A stretch of 64,000 nt of DNA from Bradyrhizobium campsiandrae. Lineage in GTDB: Bacteria > Pseudomonadota > Alphaproteobacteria > Rhizobiales > Xanthobacteraceae. The translations under genes and the position numbers were made by a program. The stretch lies in NCBI RefSeq assembly GCF_014529705.1, contig NZ_JAANIH010000005.1, positions 62,001-126,000 of the forward strand, given 5' to 3'. Below, piece after piece: positions 47,007-55,780 of the stretch; position 1 is the first letter of the stretch, and every line of letters begins with the position of its first letter. The notes beneath the pieces were generated by a model, which ran no database searches, was not told the DNA's origin, and saw only the letters and a list, made by a program, of their open reading frames with translations.

Positions 47007-47750
47007 ATGATGGATGCAGTTGCTCCGGCCTCGGATACCGGGCCCAACCTTGCGGCGATCGCAGCAGATGCTTCCGGAGAACGGGTGGTGGGGAGACCCA
47101 CCGTCTATGTCTACGAAGCACCGGTGCGGATCTGCCATTGGGTGAACGCATTCTCGATTGTGGTGTTGATGGTGACTGGCTACCTGATCGGAACGCCGCT
47201 GCCGACGGTCGCGGGCGAGGCTTCCGACAATTTCGTCATGGGTTACATTCGCTTCACCCATTTCGCGGCAGGGCAGGTGCTCGCGGTATTCTTCCTCACC
47301 CGCATCCTGTGGGCCTTCGTCGGCAATCACCATTCCCGGCAGATCTTCTACGTCCCGGTCCATCGCAAGCAGTTCTGGAAGGAAGTGCTGCACGAGATCC
47401 GCTGGTACGCGTTCCTAGAGCGCGAGCCGAAGATGTATGTCGGCCACAATCCGCTGGCGCAGACTGCGATGTTCACCGGCTTTACGCTATTCGTGGCCTT
47501 CATGATCATCACCGGCTTTGCGCTGTATTCGGAAGGTCAGGGGATCGACAGCTGGCAGCACAAGCTGTTTGGCTGGGTGTTCGTGATTTGGCCGAACAGC
47601 CAGGACGTCCACACCTGGCACCATCTCGGTATGTGGGCATTGGTGACGTTCGTGATGGTGCACATCTATGCCGCCATCCGCGAAGACATCATGTCGCGCC
47701 AGAGCATCATCTCCTCGATGATCTCGGGTGAGCGGCAGTTCCGTGATTGA
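47007..47750 (+). CDS. hupC: HupC, b-type cytochrome subunit of the uptake hydrogenase
   Basis: A 247-residue membrane protein that passes electrons from HupS to the quinone pool. Four hydrophobic helices are visible, with histidine heme ligands in VRICHWVNAFSIVVLMVTGY, YIRFTHFAAGQVLAVFF and TWHHLGMWALVTFVMVHIY. The family ends with REDIMSRQSIISSMISGERQ, which is conserved. The ATG at 47007 follows AGGAGGCGG and lies 9 nt after the hupL stop. Confidence 0.96.
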   Translation: MMDAVAPASDTGPNLAAIAADASGERVVGRPTVYVYEAPVRICHWVNAFSIVVLMVTGYLIGTPLPTVAGEASDNFVMGYIRFTHFAAGQVLAVFFLTRILWAFVGNHHSRQIFYVPVHRKQFWKEVLHEIRWYAFLEREPKMYVGHNPLAQTAMFTGFTLFVAFMIITGFALYSEGQGIDSWQHKLFGWVFVIWPNSQDVHTWHHLGMWALVTFVMVHIYAAIREDIMSRQSIISSMISGERQFRD

Positions 47751-47764
47751 AGGGGATGCTATCG

Positions 47765-48343
47765 ATGCCGACATCCCCGCATGACGACCGCATCCTGGTG
47801 CTTGGCATCGGCAACATCCTGTGGGCCGACGAAGGCTTTGGCGTGCGCACGGTGGAAGAGTTCCACCGTCGCTACGTCGTGCCGGACAATGTCACCATTC
47901 TCGATGGCGGCACGCAGGGGCTCTACCTCGTCAACTATCTGGAGGAGGCCGATCGTCTGATCGTGTTCGACGCAATCGACTATGGCCTCGAGCCTGGCCA
48001 GTTGAAGCTCGTGCGCGACGACGAGGTGCCGCGCTTCACGGGTGCCAAGAAGATGAGCCTGCATCAGACCGGCTTTCAGGAAGTGATCAGCGCCGCCGAT
48101 CTGCTGGGCAGATGTCCGCAGCATCTCGTGTTGATCGGCTGCCAGCCGCTCGATCTCGAGGACTGGGGCGGTCCGCTGACGCCGCCGGTACGGGATCAGA
48201 TCGCACCGGCAATCGATCTCGCCTGCGCCGTGTTGGCGGAGTGGGGCATCACGGTCGGCCGCCGCAGCGTGCCATTGGCAGACACCGAGCGACTGCTCGC
48301 CAACGACATCGACTACGCCAATTATGAGATGCGGCCGGCCTGA
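47765..48343 (+). CDS. hupD: HupD, maturation endopeptidase for HupL
   Basis: Cleaves the C-terminal tail of HupL after nickel insertion. The nickel-sensing residues of the HybD/HupD family are present: Glu in GIGNILWADEGFGV, Asp in VFDAIDYGLEPG and His in KMSLHQTGFQEV. From the ATG at 47765 the protein has 192 residues. In-frame starts at 47747 (TTG) and 47756 exist, but AAGGGG at 47751-47755 best fits 47765. The gene lies 14 nt after hupC. Confidence 0.95.
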   Translation: MPTSPHDDRILVLGIGNILWADEGFGVRTVEEFHRRYVVPDNVTILDGGTQGLYLVNYLEEADRLIVFDAIDYGLEPGQLKLVRDDEVPRFTGAKKMSLHQTGFQEVISAADLLGRCPQHLVLIGCQPLDLEDWGGPLTPPVRDQIAPAIDLACAVLAEWGITVGRRSVPLADTERLLANDIDYANYEMRPA

Positions 48344-48370
48344 CCGGCACGGTCTTTCGGAGAAAGCGCG

Positions 48371-48667
48371 ATGTGCCTCGGCCTGCCGATGACTGTTATC
48401 GAGACCGATGGGATGTCGGCACTGTGCGAATTCCGCGGCGAGCAGCGGCGCGTCTCCGTGCTGCTGCTCGCCAACCCGCCGGTCGGCGCCCACGTCCTCG
48501 TCTACATCGACACCGCGATCCGGTGTCTCGACGAGGAGGAGGCGCGCCTGATCGGCGCTGCGATCGACGGTCTCGGTGCCGCGCTCGACGGCGAGAATTG
48601 TGACCGCTTCTTCGCCGACTTGATCGACCGCGAGCCGCAGTTGCCGGCCCATCTTCGGTCCGAATAG
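48371..48667 (+). CDS. hupF: HupF, HypC-family chaperone dedicated to HupL
   Basis: A 98-residue paralogue of HypC. The N-terminal MCLGLP holds the essential Cys2, followed by a beta-barrel (ALCEFRGEQRRVSVLLLANP, VGAHVLVYIDTAI). The acidic C-terminal helix is about 20 residues longer than HypC. In rhizobia HupF helps stabilise HupL during maturation, especially under O2. CGGAGAAAG precedes the ATG. It is the last gene before a 279-nt gap carrying internal control elements. Confidence 0.93.
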   Translation: MCLGLPMTVIETDGMSALCEFRGEQRRVSVLLLANPPVGAHVLVYIDTAIRCLDEEEARLIGAAIDGLGAALDGENCDRFFADLIDREPQLPAHLRSE

Positions 48668-48751
48668 GGCCAGGTCCCCCCGAAATTGCCATGCTCATTG
48701 CCATGCTCGCAGCCGAAGCGGCTTGTGCTCGCCGCGGGTCCGTTGGAAGCT

Positions 48752-48776
48752 AGCTTTCTATCATGCAAAGAAAGCT
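48752..48776. promoter_or_regulatory. Inverted repeat upstream of the hupG promoter (candidate activator site)
   Basis: AGCTTTCT (48752-48759) and AGAAAGCT (48769-48776) form a perfect 8-bp inverted repeat with a 9-nt loop, in an AT-rich region about 110-135 nt upstream of the sigma54 element. The position suits an enhancer for HoxA, or a weak terminator for hupF; I cannot decide between them. Confidence 0.4.
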
Positions 48777-48839
48777 TTCATTGAAAATGGAAAGTAACTT
48801 ATCATCGAGGTCCGTACGACGATCGGTGACTAGAAAGAC

Positions 48840-48853
48840 ATGATATAAATCAA
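48840..48853. promoter_or_regulatory. FixK/FNR-type box in the hupF-hupG gap
   Basis: ATGAT-ATAA-ATCAA differs from the FixK/FNR consensus TTGAT-N4-ATCAA at one outer base. It is centred near 48846.5, about 40 nt before the sigma54 -24 element. Low-O2 control of hydrogenase genes by FixK2 is known in Bradyrhizobium; its use here is inferred. Confidence 0.6.
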
Positions 48854-48885
48854 TGACATAAATCTGGAAGAATGCTGGATTGTCC

Positions 48886-48901
48886 TGGCACATCGCTTGC
48901 T
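48886..48901 (+). promoter_or_regulatory. Sigma54 (-24/-12) promoter in front of hupG
   Basis: TGGCACA-TCGC-TTGCT matches the sigma54 consensus TGGCAC-N5-TTGC almost perfectly, with GG (48887-48888) and GC (48899-48900) 10 nt apart. Initiation would be near 48912, about 35 nt before the hupG ATG. It is a better match than the hupS promoter. Confidence 0.8.
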
Positions 48902-48946
48902 AACCTCTATCCCGAGCAAAATCATAAGCTTGTCAGGGGAGGTCTG

Positions 48947-49393
48947 ATGGAATTCCAGGTGGGAAAGCACGATCTGACGCGGCACGGCCTCAACGAGGTC
49001 GATGCTGCGACGGTCGATCAGTTTCTAGGCGCGGCTGACGAGGCCGGTGTGGTCGCGGTGCTGCTGTCGGCAGGCGATCCCAATCGCTTTCCGGAGGCGG
49101 TCGACGTCGCCGTGGTGCTGCCGGAGCTGATCACGGCATTCGGCGGCCGGCTGCGCGGCGCGGTCATCGCGCGTGACGCCGAGCGTGCTCTCGGCGAGCG
49201 CTTCGGCGTACGCGTGCAGCCGACGCTGATCTTCGTCGCCAGGGGCGAGACGTTGGGGCTGATCGCCAAGATCCAGGACTGGTCGGTCTATGTCGATCGC
49301 ATCACCAGGCTAATCGACCATCCGCGCGGGCAAAGCGCTGCAGTCGCCGTCACCATCGTTCCCCAGAATCGCGCGCAAGGTGTCGAACTATGA
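48947..49393 (+). CDS. hupG: HupG, HyaE-family thioredoxin-like chaperone
   Basis: A 148-residue thioredoxin-fold protein without a redox CxxC. In the HyaE/HupG family it assists maturation of HupL and HupS. Visible family blocks are [40 protein letters not shown] and the C-terminal [14 protein letters not shown]. It starts at the ATG at 48947 after GGGGAGG and overlaps hupH by ATGA. It has its own sigma54/FixK control region upstream. Confidence 0.92.
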   Translation: MEFQVGKHDLTRHGLNEVDAATVDQFLGAADEAGVVAVLLSAGDPNRFPEAVDVAVVLPELITAFGGRLRGAVIARDAERALGERFGVRVQPTLIFVARGETLGLIAKIQDWSVYVDRITRLIDHPRGQSAAVAVTIVPQNRAQGVEL

Positions 49394-50253
49394 AGGTCGG
49401 ATTCTGGGATGCACCAGAAGGCGCCGAGCAGCCGGTCAGCGTATTTCCGATTGGCGAAGAGAGCCTCAATGCGTCGAATGGCAGCCTGACGGCGGCCGGC
49501 GCGCTCGCGAGGCTTGCGACGCTTGACAGCGCCGAGCTCGCCAAGAGCTGCCCGAACGCGGTCGCACTGCTATCGAAGATCGCGGAGGCGATTGCGGCCC
49601 AAAAGGCGGACGCGCCATCGCAACTGTTCCGGCTTGCCAATCTCAACGAGCTCGAGAGCAAGCTCGTTACCGATGTGCTCGGCGAGGGCGAGGTCGGCGG
49701 CGTCGTCGCGCTGCCGGACGGATCGTTGGCGCAGATCCAGGAATCGGTGCTCGCGGGAATCTGGCGCGTGCGGCTCGAGACCGACGCCAATCATGAGTAC
49801 CTCGAGATCGCAGCGATTCCCGAGATCGTCAGGCGCGCGGCTGCCGACCTGACGTCCGCCGATTTCGAGATCGGAGAGGTGCCGGACGGCGCCATGAACG
49901 TGCTGCCGGTGCTCGCCGAGATCCGCGAACGTGCTCTGGCCTGGCGGCCCGGTCTCCGCTCGCAGATCATCAATTTCACGCTGCTGCCGATGAGCCCGGT
50001 CGACATGAGTTTTCTGCAGGACACGATCCGGAACGGACCGATCCAGCTCGTCTCACGTGGCTATGGCACCTGCCGGGTGCTGTCCACCGGCATTCGCAAT
50101 GTGTGGTCGGTGCAGTTCTTCAACGCCATGGACACCATCATCCTCGACACGCTCGAAGTCGGCGGCGTGCCAACCGTCGCACTTGCCGCGGATGAGGATT
50201 TCGAGGATTCCGCCGAGCGGCTTCACGAAATCATCGAGGCCTATTTCAAATGA
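49390..50253 (+). CDS. hupH: HupH, HyaF-family hydrogenase maturation protein
   Basis: A 287-residue protein of the HyaF/HupH family, required in rhizobia for full processing of the hydrogenase subunits; the exact reaction is not known. Conserved stretches include [39 protein letters not shown] and the C-terminal [35 protein letters not shown] region. It overlaps hupG and hupI by 4 nt on each side, so the genes are translated together. Confidence 0.93.
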   Translation: MKVGFWDAPEGAEQPVSVFPIGEESLNASNGSLTAAGALARLATLDSAELAKSCPNAVALLSKIAEAIAAQKADAPSQLFRLANLNELESKLVTDVLGEGEVGGVVALPDGSLAQIQESVLAGIWRVRLETDANHEYLEIAAIPEIVRRAAADLTSADFEIGEVPDGAMNVLPVLAEIRERALAWRPGLRSQIINFTLLPMSPVDMSFLQDTIRNGPIQLVSRGYGTCRVLSTGIRNVWSVQFFNAMDTIILDTLEVGGVPTVALAADEDFEDSAERLHEIIEAYFK

Positions 50254-50459
50254 GCGCCTTCGAGAATTTCGGCGTGCGCCAGGACGTTGCCGATGTCACG
50301 CGGCTGGAATGCGGCATCTGCTGGACCGTGTATGATCCTGCCGATGGTGACGAGGTCGCGCAGATCGCTCCCGGCACGCCGTTCGCGGCGTTGCCGGAGG
50401 AGTGGCATTGCCCAAACTGCGACGCTCCGAAATCCAAATTCATGGCGATCGAGGCATGA
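50250..50459 (+). CDS. hupI: HupI, rubredoxin of the hup operon
   Basis: A 69-residue rubredoxin with the two iron-binding knuckles [12 protein letters not shown] and [13 protein letters not shown]. Its fold binds one Fe by four Cys; in hup clusters it is thought to protect or mature the FeS subunit under O2. The ~15-residue N-terminal extension ([17 protein letters not shown]) is typical of the HupI group. It overlaps hupH and hupJ by 4 nt each. Confidence 0.96.
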   Translation: MSAFENFGVRQDVADVTRLECGICWTVYDPADGDEVAQIAPGTPFAALPEEWHCPNCDAPKSKFMAIEA

Positions 50460-50968
50460 CGGCAAGCGCGCCAGATCTGGCCGGCGAGGCCGACGCGGTG
50501 GCGTGGGGCGAGCTTCTGGCCGGAACCTACCGGGAGATCGGCGCGCGCGCGATGCGCGATCTGCCGATCTACAATGACGCGCTCGGCGTCGAGGCAATCG
50601 GTTTCCGCCACTTCGACGGCACGATCGTCGGCATCCTGGTGACGCCGTGGTTCATGAATGTGATGATGCCGGCGAGCGCAGCGCGGGACGGCTCGGGCGC
50701 GGCCGTGCGCATCCGCTTTCCCGCAGGCGACATCGAGTTCACCCTGAGCGAGGCCGGACAGTTGGGCCGGATCGCGAGCTGCTCGCTGTTCTCGCCGATG
50801 TTCCAGTTTGCGGACATGGCGGCGGCGCGGGCGACGGCGGAGGCCGCGCTTGCCGAACTGATGCTGGCGGCGGACAGTGAGGAGGCGGTCCGACGCCGCG
50901 GGCCCGCGACAACCCCGATCGATCGGCGTCATTTCCTGCGCGGGACTTTGACGGAGCGGCGCGCATGA
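50456..50968 (+). CDS. hupJ: HupJ, HybE-family hydrogenase assembly chaperone
   Basis: A 170-residue protein of the HybE/HupJ family, which escorts the hydrogenase precursors. MRDLPIYNDALGVEAIGFR, IVGILVTPWFMNVMM and EAGQLGRIASCSLFSPMFQF are diagnostic. The C-terminus carries an unusual IDRRHFLRGTLTERRA, a Tat-like RRxFL pattern out of place for a cytoplasmic chaperone. It overlaps hupI and hupK by 4 nt each. Confidence 0.92.
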   Translation: MTASAPDLAGEADAVAWGELLAGTYREIGARAMRDLPIYNDALGVEAIGFRHFDGTIVGILVTPWFMNVMMPASAARDGSGAAVRIRFPAGDIEFTLSEAGQLGRIASCSLFSPMFQFADMAAARATAEAALAELMLAADSEEAVRRRGPATTPIDRRHFLRGTLTERRA

Positions 50969-52050
50969 GCCTGGCCTTCCGCAACGAGATCGACATCACT
51001 GTGTGGCTTGCCAGCGGCAAGATCGCCGACGTCGCGATCCGGCCGCGCAGCCGGCCACCAATGACGCGGCTGTTTGCGGGAAAGCCGGCGGTCTCGCTTC
51101 TCCCGGTGCTGCCGCGGCTGTTTTCGCTATGCTCCGTCGCCCACCAGGTGGCATTCCTGTCGGCCGTCGAGGCAGCGCAAGGGCGGGAGGCGACACGGAT
51201 GGCGGTGCAGGGCCGCGTGATGGCTGTTATTGCCGAGCGACTGACCGAGCTGCTGCGCAGCCTGTTCGTCGGACGGCTCGCACTGGATGCGGCGGGCGCG
51301 GCGGCCGTGCGGAGCATGATGCAGGCTGGCATGGTCCTCGGCGGCTCGAGCGAGCCCGTTCCCGACGCTTTGCGCCGCGATGCGGTCGCACAGATCAAGG
51401 CCGCGCTCGGCGCTCTCGGGATCACTGGCCAGACGCTGGCCCCGAGCAGCGCGCTCGCCGCCTACATCGCGACCTGTCATGACAAGGGCTTGTCGTCGCC
51501 GATGGCCGAGCCATCATTCCTGACGGCGGCTGATGATCTCGACGTCGTCACGCGCCTGCTGGCGGACGGTGCGGCCTACTCCGATGCGCCGGATCTCGAT
51601 GGCAAGATCCCGGAAACCGGTGTCTGGGCGCGCAGGGCGCGGCGTGAGCGAGCCGCGTCGCCGGAGGCTAGCCCAGGCGCGCGCCTCAAGGCTCGCATCG
51701 CCGAGATCGCACAACTCTGCGCCTGGCTTGACGGCGGCGAGGCCGATCCCGCCGACGAGGCCGTCGCGAGCTATCGCCTCGGCGCTGGCAGGGGCGCGGC
51801 GGCGGTCGAATGCGCGCGTGGCCGGCTCTATCACGCCGTTGCACTCGACGAGGAGGATCGCATCGTCAACTTCGAATTCCTGGCGCCGACCGAATGGAAT
51901 TTTCATACCCGAGGACCGCTGGTCCGGAGCCTCAAGGGCTCGCTGATCGCCGCGGGCAGGCGGGGACAGGAGGCGGTTCGCGTCATGGTCGACTCGTTTG
52001 ACCCTTGCGTCGGCTTCAGCCTCGAATTTCGCGAGGCCGGCCATGCATGA
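50965..52050 (+). CDS. hupK: HupK, scaffold related to the hydrogenase large subunit
   Basis: A 361-residue protein resembling a hydrogenase large subunit that has lost its active site. The C-terminal region APTEWNFHTRGPLVRSLKGS and SFDPCVGFSLEF mirrors APTTWNGSP and [11 protein letters not shown] of HupL, but keeps only one of the two Cys. The N-terminal half has no RICGxC motif. HupK is thought to be a scaffold on which the Fe(CN)2CO unit is built or passed on, needed when O2 is present (known from Rhizobium work). It overlaps hypA by 8 nt. Confidence 0.92.
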   Translation: MSLAFRNEIDITVWLASGKIADVAIRPRSRPPMTRLFAGKPAVSLLPVLPRLFSLCSVAHQVAFLSAVEAAQGREATRMAVQGRVMAVIAERLTELLRSLFVGRLALDAAGAAAVRSMMQAGMVLGGSSEPVPDALRRDAVAQIKAALGALGITGQTLAPSSALAAYIATCHDKGLSSPMAEPSFLTAADDLDVVTRLLADGAAYSDAPDLDGKIPETGVWARRARRERAASPEASPGARLKARIAEIAQLCAWLDGGEADPADEAVASYRLGAGRGAAAVECARGRLYHAVALDEEDRIVNFEFLAPTEWNFHTRGPLVRSLKGSLIAAGRRGQEAVRVMVDSFDPCVGFSLEFREAGHA

Positions 52051-52384
52051 GATGGCGCTGTGCGAAGGCATCATCGGCATCGTCGAGGAGGAAGCGCGCA
52101 AGCGCGCCTTCGCGAAGGTGAACATCGTCTGTCTGGAGATTGGCGCGCTCAGCCATGTCGCGCCGGAGGCCTTGAAGTTCTGCTTCGAGGCCGTCGCCGC
52201 GCGGACCATCGCGCAAGGCGCGCGGCTCGAGATCGTCGAGACGCCGGGAACGGCCTGGTGCATGGCCTGCTCCAAGAGCGTCGAGATCAAGCAGCGGTAC
52301 GAGCCGTGCCCGTCCTGCGGCGGCCATCAACTGCAGGTGACTGGCGGCGAAGAGATGCGCGTCAGGGAATTGGAGGTCGACTGA
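52043..52384 (+). CDS. hypA: HypA, nickel-insertion metallochaperone
   Basis: A 113-residue protein that delivers nickel to the HupL precursor with HypB. The N-terminal [10 protein letters not shown] gives the nickel-binding Met1-His2-Glu3 set. Two zinc-binding pairs follow: [12 protein letters not shown] and [14 protein letters not shown]. It overlaps the end of hupK and shares its stop with the hypB start (TGATG). Confidence 0.96.
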   Translation: MHEMALCEGIIGIVEEEARKRAFAKVNIVCLEIGALSHVAPEALKFCFEAVAARTIAQGARLEIVETPGTAWCMACSKSVEIKQRYEPCPSCGGHQLQVTGGEEMRVRELEVD

Positions 52385-53280
52385 TGTGTACGGTCTGCGG
52401 CTGCAGCGACGGCAAGGCGTCCATTAGACACGCGCACGATCATGATCATGATCATGGTCATGGCGGACATCATCATCATCACCATCATCACGGTGATGGA
52501 CATGATCACCACCATCACCGAGATCACGCGCCTGACGATGGAGGGCTGCTCGACTGCGGCGCCAATCCGGCCGGCCAGAAGATCGCCGGCATGAGCAGCG
52601 ACCGCATCATCCAGGTCGAGCGCGACATTCTCGGCAAGAACGACAGGCTCGCGGCCGACAATCGGGCCCGCTTTCAGGCCGACGAAGTGCTTGCCTTCAA
52701 TCTGGTCTCGAGTCCGGGCGCCGGGAAGACCTCGCTGCTGGTACGTGCCGTCTCGGAGTTGAAGAACGGCTTCCCGATCGGCGTGATCGAGGGCGATCAA
52801 CAGACGTCCAACGATGCCGAACGGATTCGTGCAACCGGCGTCGCGGCGATCCAGGTCAACACCGGCAAGGGCTGCCATCTCGATGCCGCCATGGTCGGCG
52901 AGGCCTATGACCGCCTGCCGTGGCTGAATGGCGGCATCCTCTTTATCGAGAATGTCGGCAACCTCGTTTGCCCCGCCGCATTCGATCTCGGCGAAGCCTG
53001 CAAGATCGTGGTGTTCTCGACCACCGAGGGCGAGGACAAGCCGTTGAAATACCCCGACATGTTCGCGGCCTCCTCCTTGATGCTGATCAACAAGATCGAT
53101 CTCGCGCCAGTGCTTGATTTCGATCTCGCCCGGACCGTCGAATATGCGCGGCGGGTCAACCCGGGGATCGAAGTGCTGACGGTGTCGGCGCGCACAGGTG
53201 AAGGATTTCCCGCCTTCTATGCCTGGATTCGCCGGCGCGGGGCAAAGATGAAGCAGACGGCGATGGCCACGCAGGATTGA
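52384..53280 (+). CDS. hypB: HypB, nickel-binding GTPase with a long His-rich region
   Basis: A 298-residue GTPase that drives nickel insertion. The N-terminal MCTVCGC is the high-affinity nickel site, then residues about 16-49 are rich in His and Asp ([30 protein letters not shown]), a nickel store as in B. japonicum HypB. The GTPase domain has P-loop [38 protein letters not shown] and base-recognition LINKIDL. The extended His block links the operon to the NikR-controlled nickel uptake at 36.6 kb. Confidence 0.97.
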   Translation: MCTVCGCSDGKASIRHAHDHDHDHGHGGHHHHHHHHGDGHDHHHHRDHAPDDGGLLDCGANPAGQKIAGMSSDRIIQVERDILGKNDRLAADNRARFQADEVLAFNLVSSPGAGKTSLLVRAVSELKNGFPIGVIEGDQQTSNDAERIRATGVAAIQVNTGKGCHLDAAMVGEAYDRLPWLNGGILFIENVGNLVCPAAFDLGEACKIVVFSTTEGEDKPLKYPDMFAASSLMLINKIDLAPVLDFDLARTVEYARRVNPGIEVLTVSARTGEGFPAFYAWIRRRGAKMKQTAMATQD

Positions 53281-53282
53281 CG

Positions 53283-55544
53283 ATGAGCGAAGGGGCCACA
53301 GCACGAGACCGACAGCGGCTACGCCTGCATGTGCGTGGCGCCGTGCAGGGCGTGGGTTTTCGTCCCTATATCTACGGCCTTGCGACGCGTTATCGTCTCG
53401 GTGGATTCGTCGCCAATGACCCGCATGGTGTCGTCATAGAGGTCGAAGGCGAAGGCAAGCGTGCCGCCGACTTCGTCACCGCACTTCCGCTCGAAAAACC
53501 GCCACTGGCGCGGATCGACGAGATCTCGGTGCGCCCGATCTGCGTGGCGGCGAGCAAGGATTTCAGCATCCGTCCAAGCGAGCAGGGCAAGGTCTCGACG
53601 CGTATCGTCGCCGATGCCGCAACCTGCACGGACTGCCTGCGTGAGCTGTTCAACCCGGCCAGCCGTTTTCACCGCTACCCCTTCGTCAATTGCACCCATT
53701 GCGGTCCGCGCTATACGATCGCCGAACGGCTGCCCTATGATCGCAGCACGACGGCCATGAAGTGCTTTGCGATGTGCGAGGCTTGCTCGGCCGACTACGC
53801 CGATCCAGCGAGCCGCCGCTTCCACGCCGAGGCGATCGCCTGCCCGCAATGCGGCCCACGGCTCAGCCATGGTATCGAGGAGATCGCGACCGCGGTGGCG
53901 ACCGGTGGAATCGTCGCGATCAAGGGACTTGGCGGCTATCAGCTGATCTGCGATGCCCGCAACGAACAGGCCGTGCAGCGCCTGCGGCAGCGCAAGCATC
54001 GCGATCAGAAACCGTTTGCCGTCATGACCGGATCGGCGCGCGACGTTGCCGAGATCGCCGAGGCCGATCCGGTGGAACTCGCCTTGCTCGAGAGTTCGAC
54101 GCGGCCGATCGTGCTAATGAACTCGCGCTACCGGCTCGCTCCGGCGGTCGCGCCGCAGCTGTCGCGGGTTGGCGTCATGCTGCCGGTCACGCCGATGCAC
54201 CACTTGGTTCTCCACGCCCTGAATTCGGCGCATCCACGGCACGACGAGAGTTGGGCGATCGTCGCGACCAGCGCCAATCCGGGCGGAGAGCCGCTCCTGA
54301 TCGATAACGACGAGGCCAGGCAGAGGCTCGCAGCCATTGCCGATCTCGTCGTGACCCACGACCGCGACATCGTGACCCGCGCCGACGACTCCGTCGTGTC
54401 GGTGGTCGCGGGACGAACGCAGTTCATCCGCCGTGCTCGCGGCTACGTTCCCGAACCCGTCCGTCTCGCCCGATCTGTTCCACCCCTCCTTGCGGTCGGC
54501 GGTGCCCTGAAGTCGACCGTTACCGTCACGCGCGGCGGCGAGGCGTTCGTCTCGCAGCATATCGGCGATCTCGACACCGCCGAGGGCATTCGCTTCTTCG
54601 AGGAGACCGTGAATCATCTGCTTTCGACGCTCGATGTCGATCCGGTCGTTATCGCTCATGATCTGCATCCGAACATGGCTTCGACCCGTTTCGCCGAAGC
54701 GAGCGGAAAGAGGCTGATCGCGGTCCAGCATCATCATGCCCACGCCGCCTCCGTCATGGCCGAGCACGGCATCGAAGGTCCTGCGCTCGCTCTTGTGCTG
54801 GATGGTTTCGGTCATGGCAGCGACGGTGGCAATTGGGGAGGTGAGCTGCTGCTGTGCGATGGCTGGTGTTTTCGTCGCCTCGGTCATCTCGCTCCGCTCA
54901 AGATGCCGGGCGGCGACCGGGCCGCGCGCGAGCCATGGCGGATGGCGGCGAGCGTGCTGCACGGTTTGCACCATGGCGACGACATCGCGCGCCGCTTTGC
55001 GGAGCAGCCGCAGGCGTCGCGCCTGAATGCCTTGCTCGACCAGTGCGATGTGCCGACTACGACCAGCGCCGGTCGGCTGTTTGACGCCGTTGCGGCGCTG
55101 CTTGGCGGCTCGGCCGTGCAGAGCTATGAAGGCGAGGCCGCAATGAAGCTGGAAGCGCTCGTGCGCAGGCCGCGCATCGCCGAGCACGGCTGGACGATCG
55201 AAAACGGCGTGTTGTCGCTTGGCCCGTTGCTCCTGCGGGTTGCGACCGAGGAGGTCGATCCGGTCGTTGGTGCCGAGCTGTTCCACGGCACCTTTGCCGC
55301 CGCCTGTGTCGACTGGATCGGTCGTGCAGCGCGCCAGACCGGCATCACCACCGTCGCCCTGAGTGGCGGCTGCTTTCTCAATGCGATTGTTTCAGGCGAA
55401 ATCGAACGCGGCTGCATTGCCGCAAAGCTCTCGCCATTGCTGCCGCGACAGGTTCCGCCCAATGATGGCGGCCTCAGCCTCGGCCAGGCCTGGATCGCCG
55501 CGCTCCATTTCCTCGAACAGCAAGGCCCGGAAGGAACCGCCTGA
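53283..55544 (+). CDS. hypF: HypF, carbamoyltransferase for cyanide-ligand synthesis
   Basis: A 753-residue enzyme that converts carbamoyl phosphate to a thiocarbamate on HypE. Domains in order: acylphosphatase ([20 protein letters not shown], about 15-35), two zinc-finger pairs ([37 protein letters not shown]), a YrdC-like domain ([32 protein letters not shown]) and a Kae1-like domain with metal-binding [14 protein letters not shown]. The ATG at 53283 follows GCAGGA; a TTG at 53277 is less likely. It shares its TGA with the hypC start. Confidence 0.95.
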   Translation: MSEGATARDRQRLRLHVRGAVQGVGFRPYIYGLATRYRLGGFVANDPHGVVIEVEGEGKRAADFVTALPLEKPPLARIDEISVRPICVAASKDFSIRPSEQGKVSTRIVADAATCTDCLRELFNPASRFHRYPFVNCTHCGPRYTIAERLPYDRSTTAMKCFAMCEACSADYADPASRRFHAEAIACPQCGPRLSHGIEEIATAVATGGIVAIKGLGGYQLICDARNEQAVQRLRQRKHRDQKPFAVMTGSARDVAEIAEADPVELALLESSTRPIVLMNSRYRLAPAVAPQLSRVGVMLPVTPMHHLVLHALNSAHPRHDESWAIVATSANPGGEPLLIDNDEARQRLAAIADLVVTHDRDIVTRADDSVVSVVAGRTQFIRRARGYVPEPVRLARSVPPLLAVGGALKSTVTVTRGGEAFVSQHIGDLDTAEGIRFFEETVNHLLSTLDVDPVVIAHDLHPNMASTRFAEASGKRLIAVQHHHAHAASVMAEHGIEGPALALVLDGFGHGSDGGNWGGELLLCDGWCFRRLGHLAPLKMPGGDRAAREPWRMAASVLHGLHHGDDIARRFAEQPQASRLNALLDQCDVPTTTSAGRLFDAVAALLGGSAVQSYEGEAAMKLEALVRRPRIAEHGWTIENGVLSLGPLLLRVATEEVDPVVGAELFHGTFAAACVDWIGRAARQTGITTVALSGGCFLNAIVSGEIERGCIAAKLSPLLPRQVPPNDGGLSLGQAWIAALHFLEQQGPEGTA

Positions 55545-55780
55545 TGTGTCTCGCGATACCCGCTGAGGTCACGAAACTTTTGCCCGACGCGATGGCCGTC
55601 GTCACCATTGACGGCGTCAGCAAGGAGATCTCGGTCGCCCTGATCGAGGATCTCGCCGTGGGTGACTATGTCATCCTCCATGTCGGCTATGCGCTGGCCA
55701 AGATCGATCCCGAGGAGGCTCGGCGGACTCTCGAATTGTTGCGCGAGCTCAGCGCCGAGGCCCAGGGAGCCATGCCATGA
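55544..55780 (+). CDS. hypC: HypC, chaperone carrying the Fe(CN)2CO unit
   Basis: A 78-residue protein starting [12 protein letters not shown], with the essential Cys2 that binds the iron fragment and the HupL precursor. The OB-like barrel ([36 protein letters not shown]) and C-terminal helix are standard. It works with HypD encoded next, with a 4-nt overlap. Compare HupF at 48371, its HupL-specific paralogue. Confidence 0.96.
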   Translation: MCLAIPAEVTKLLPDAMAVVTIDGVSKEISVALIEDLAVGDYVILHVGYALAKIDPEEARRTLELLRELSAEAQGAMP

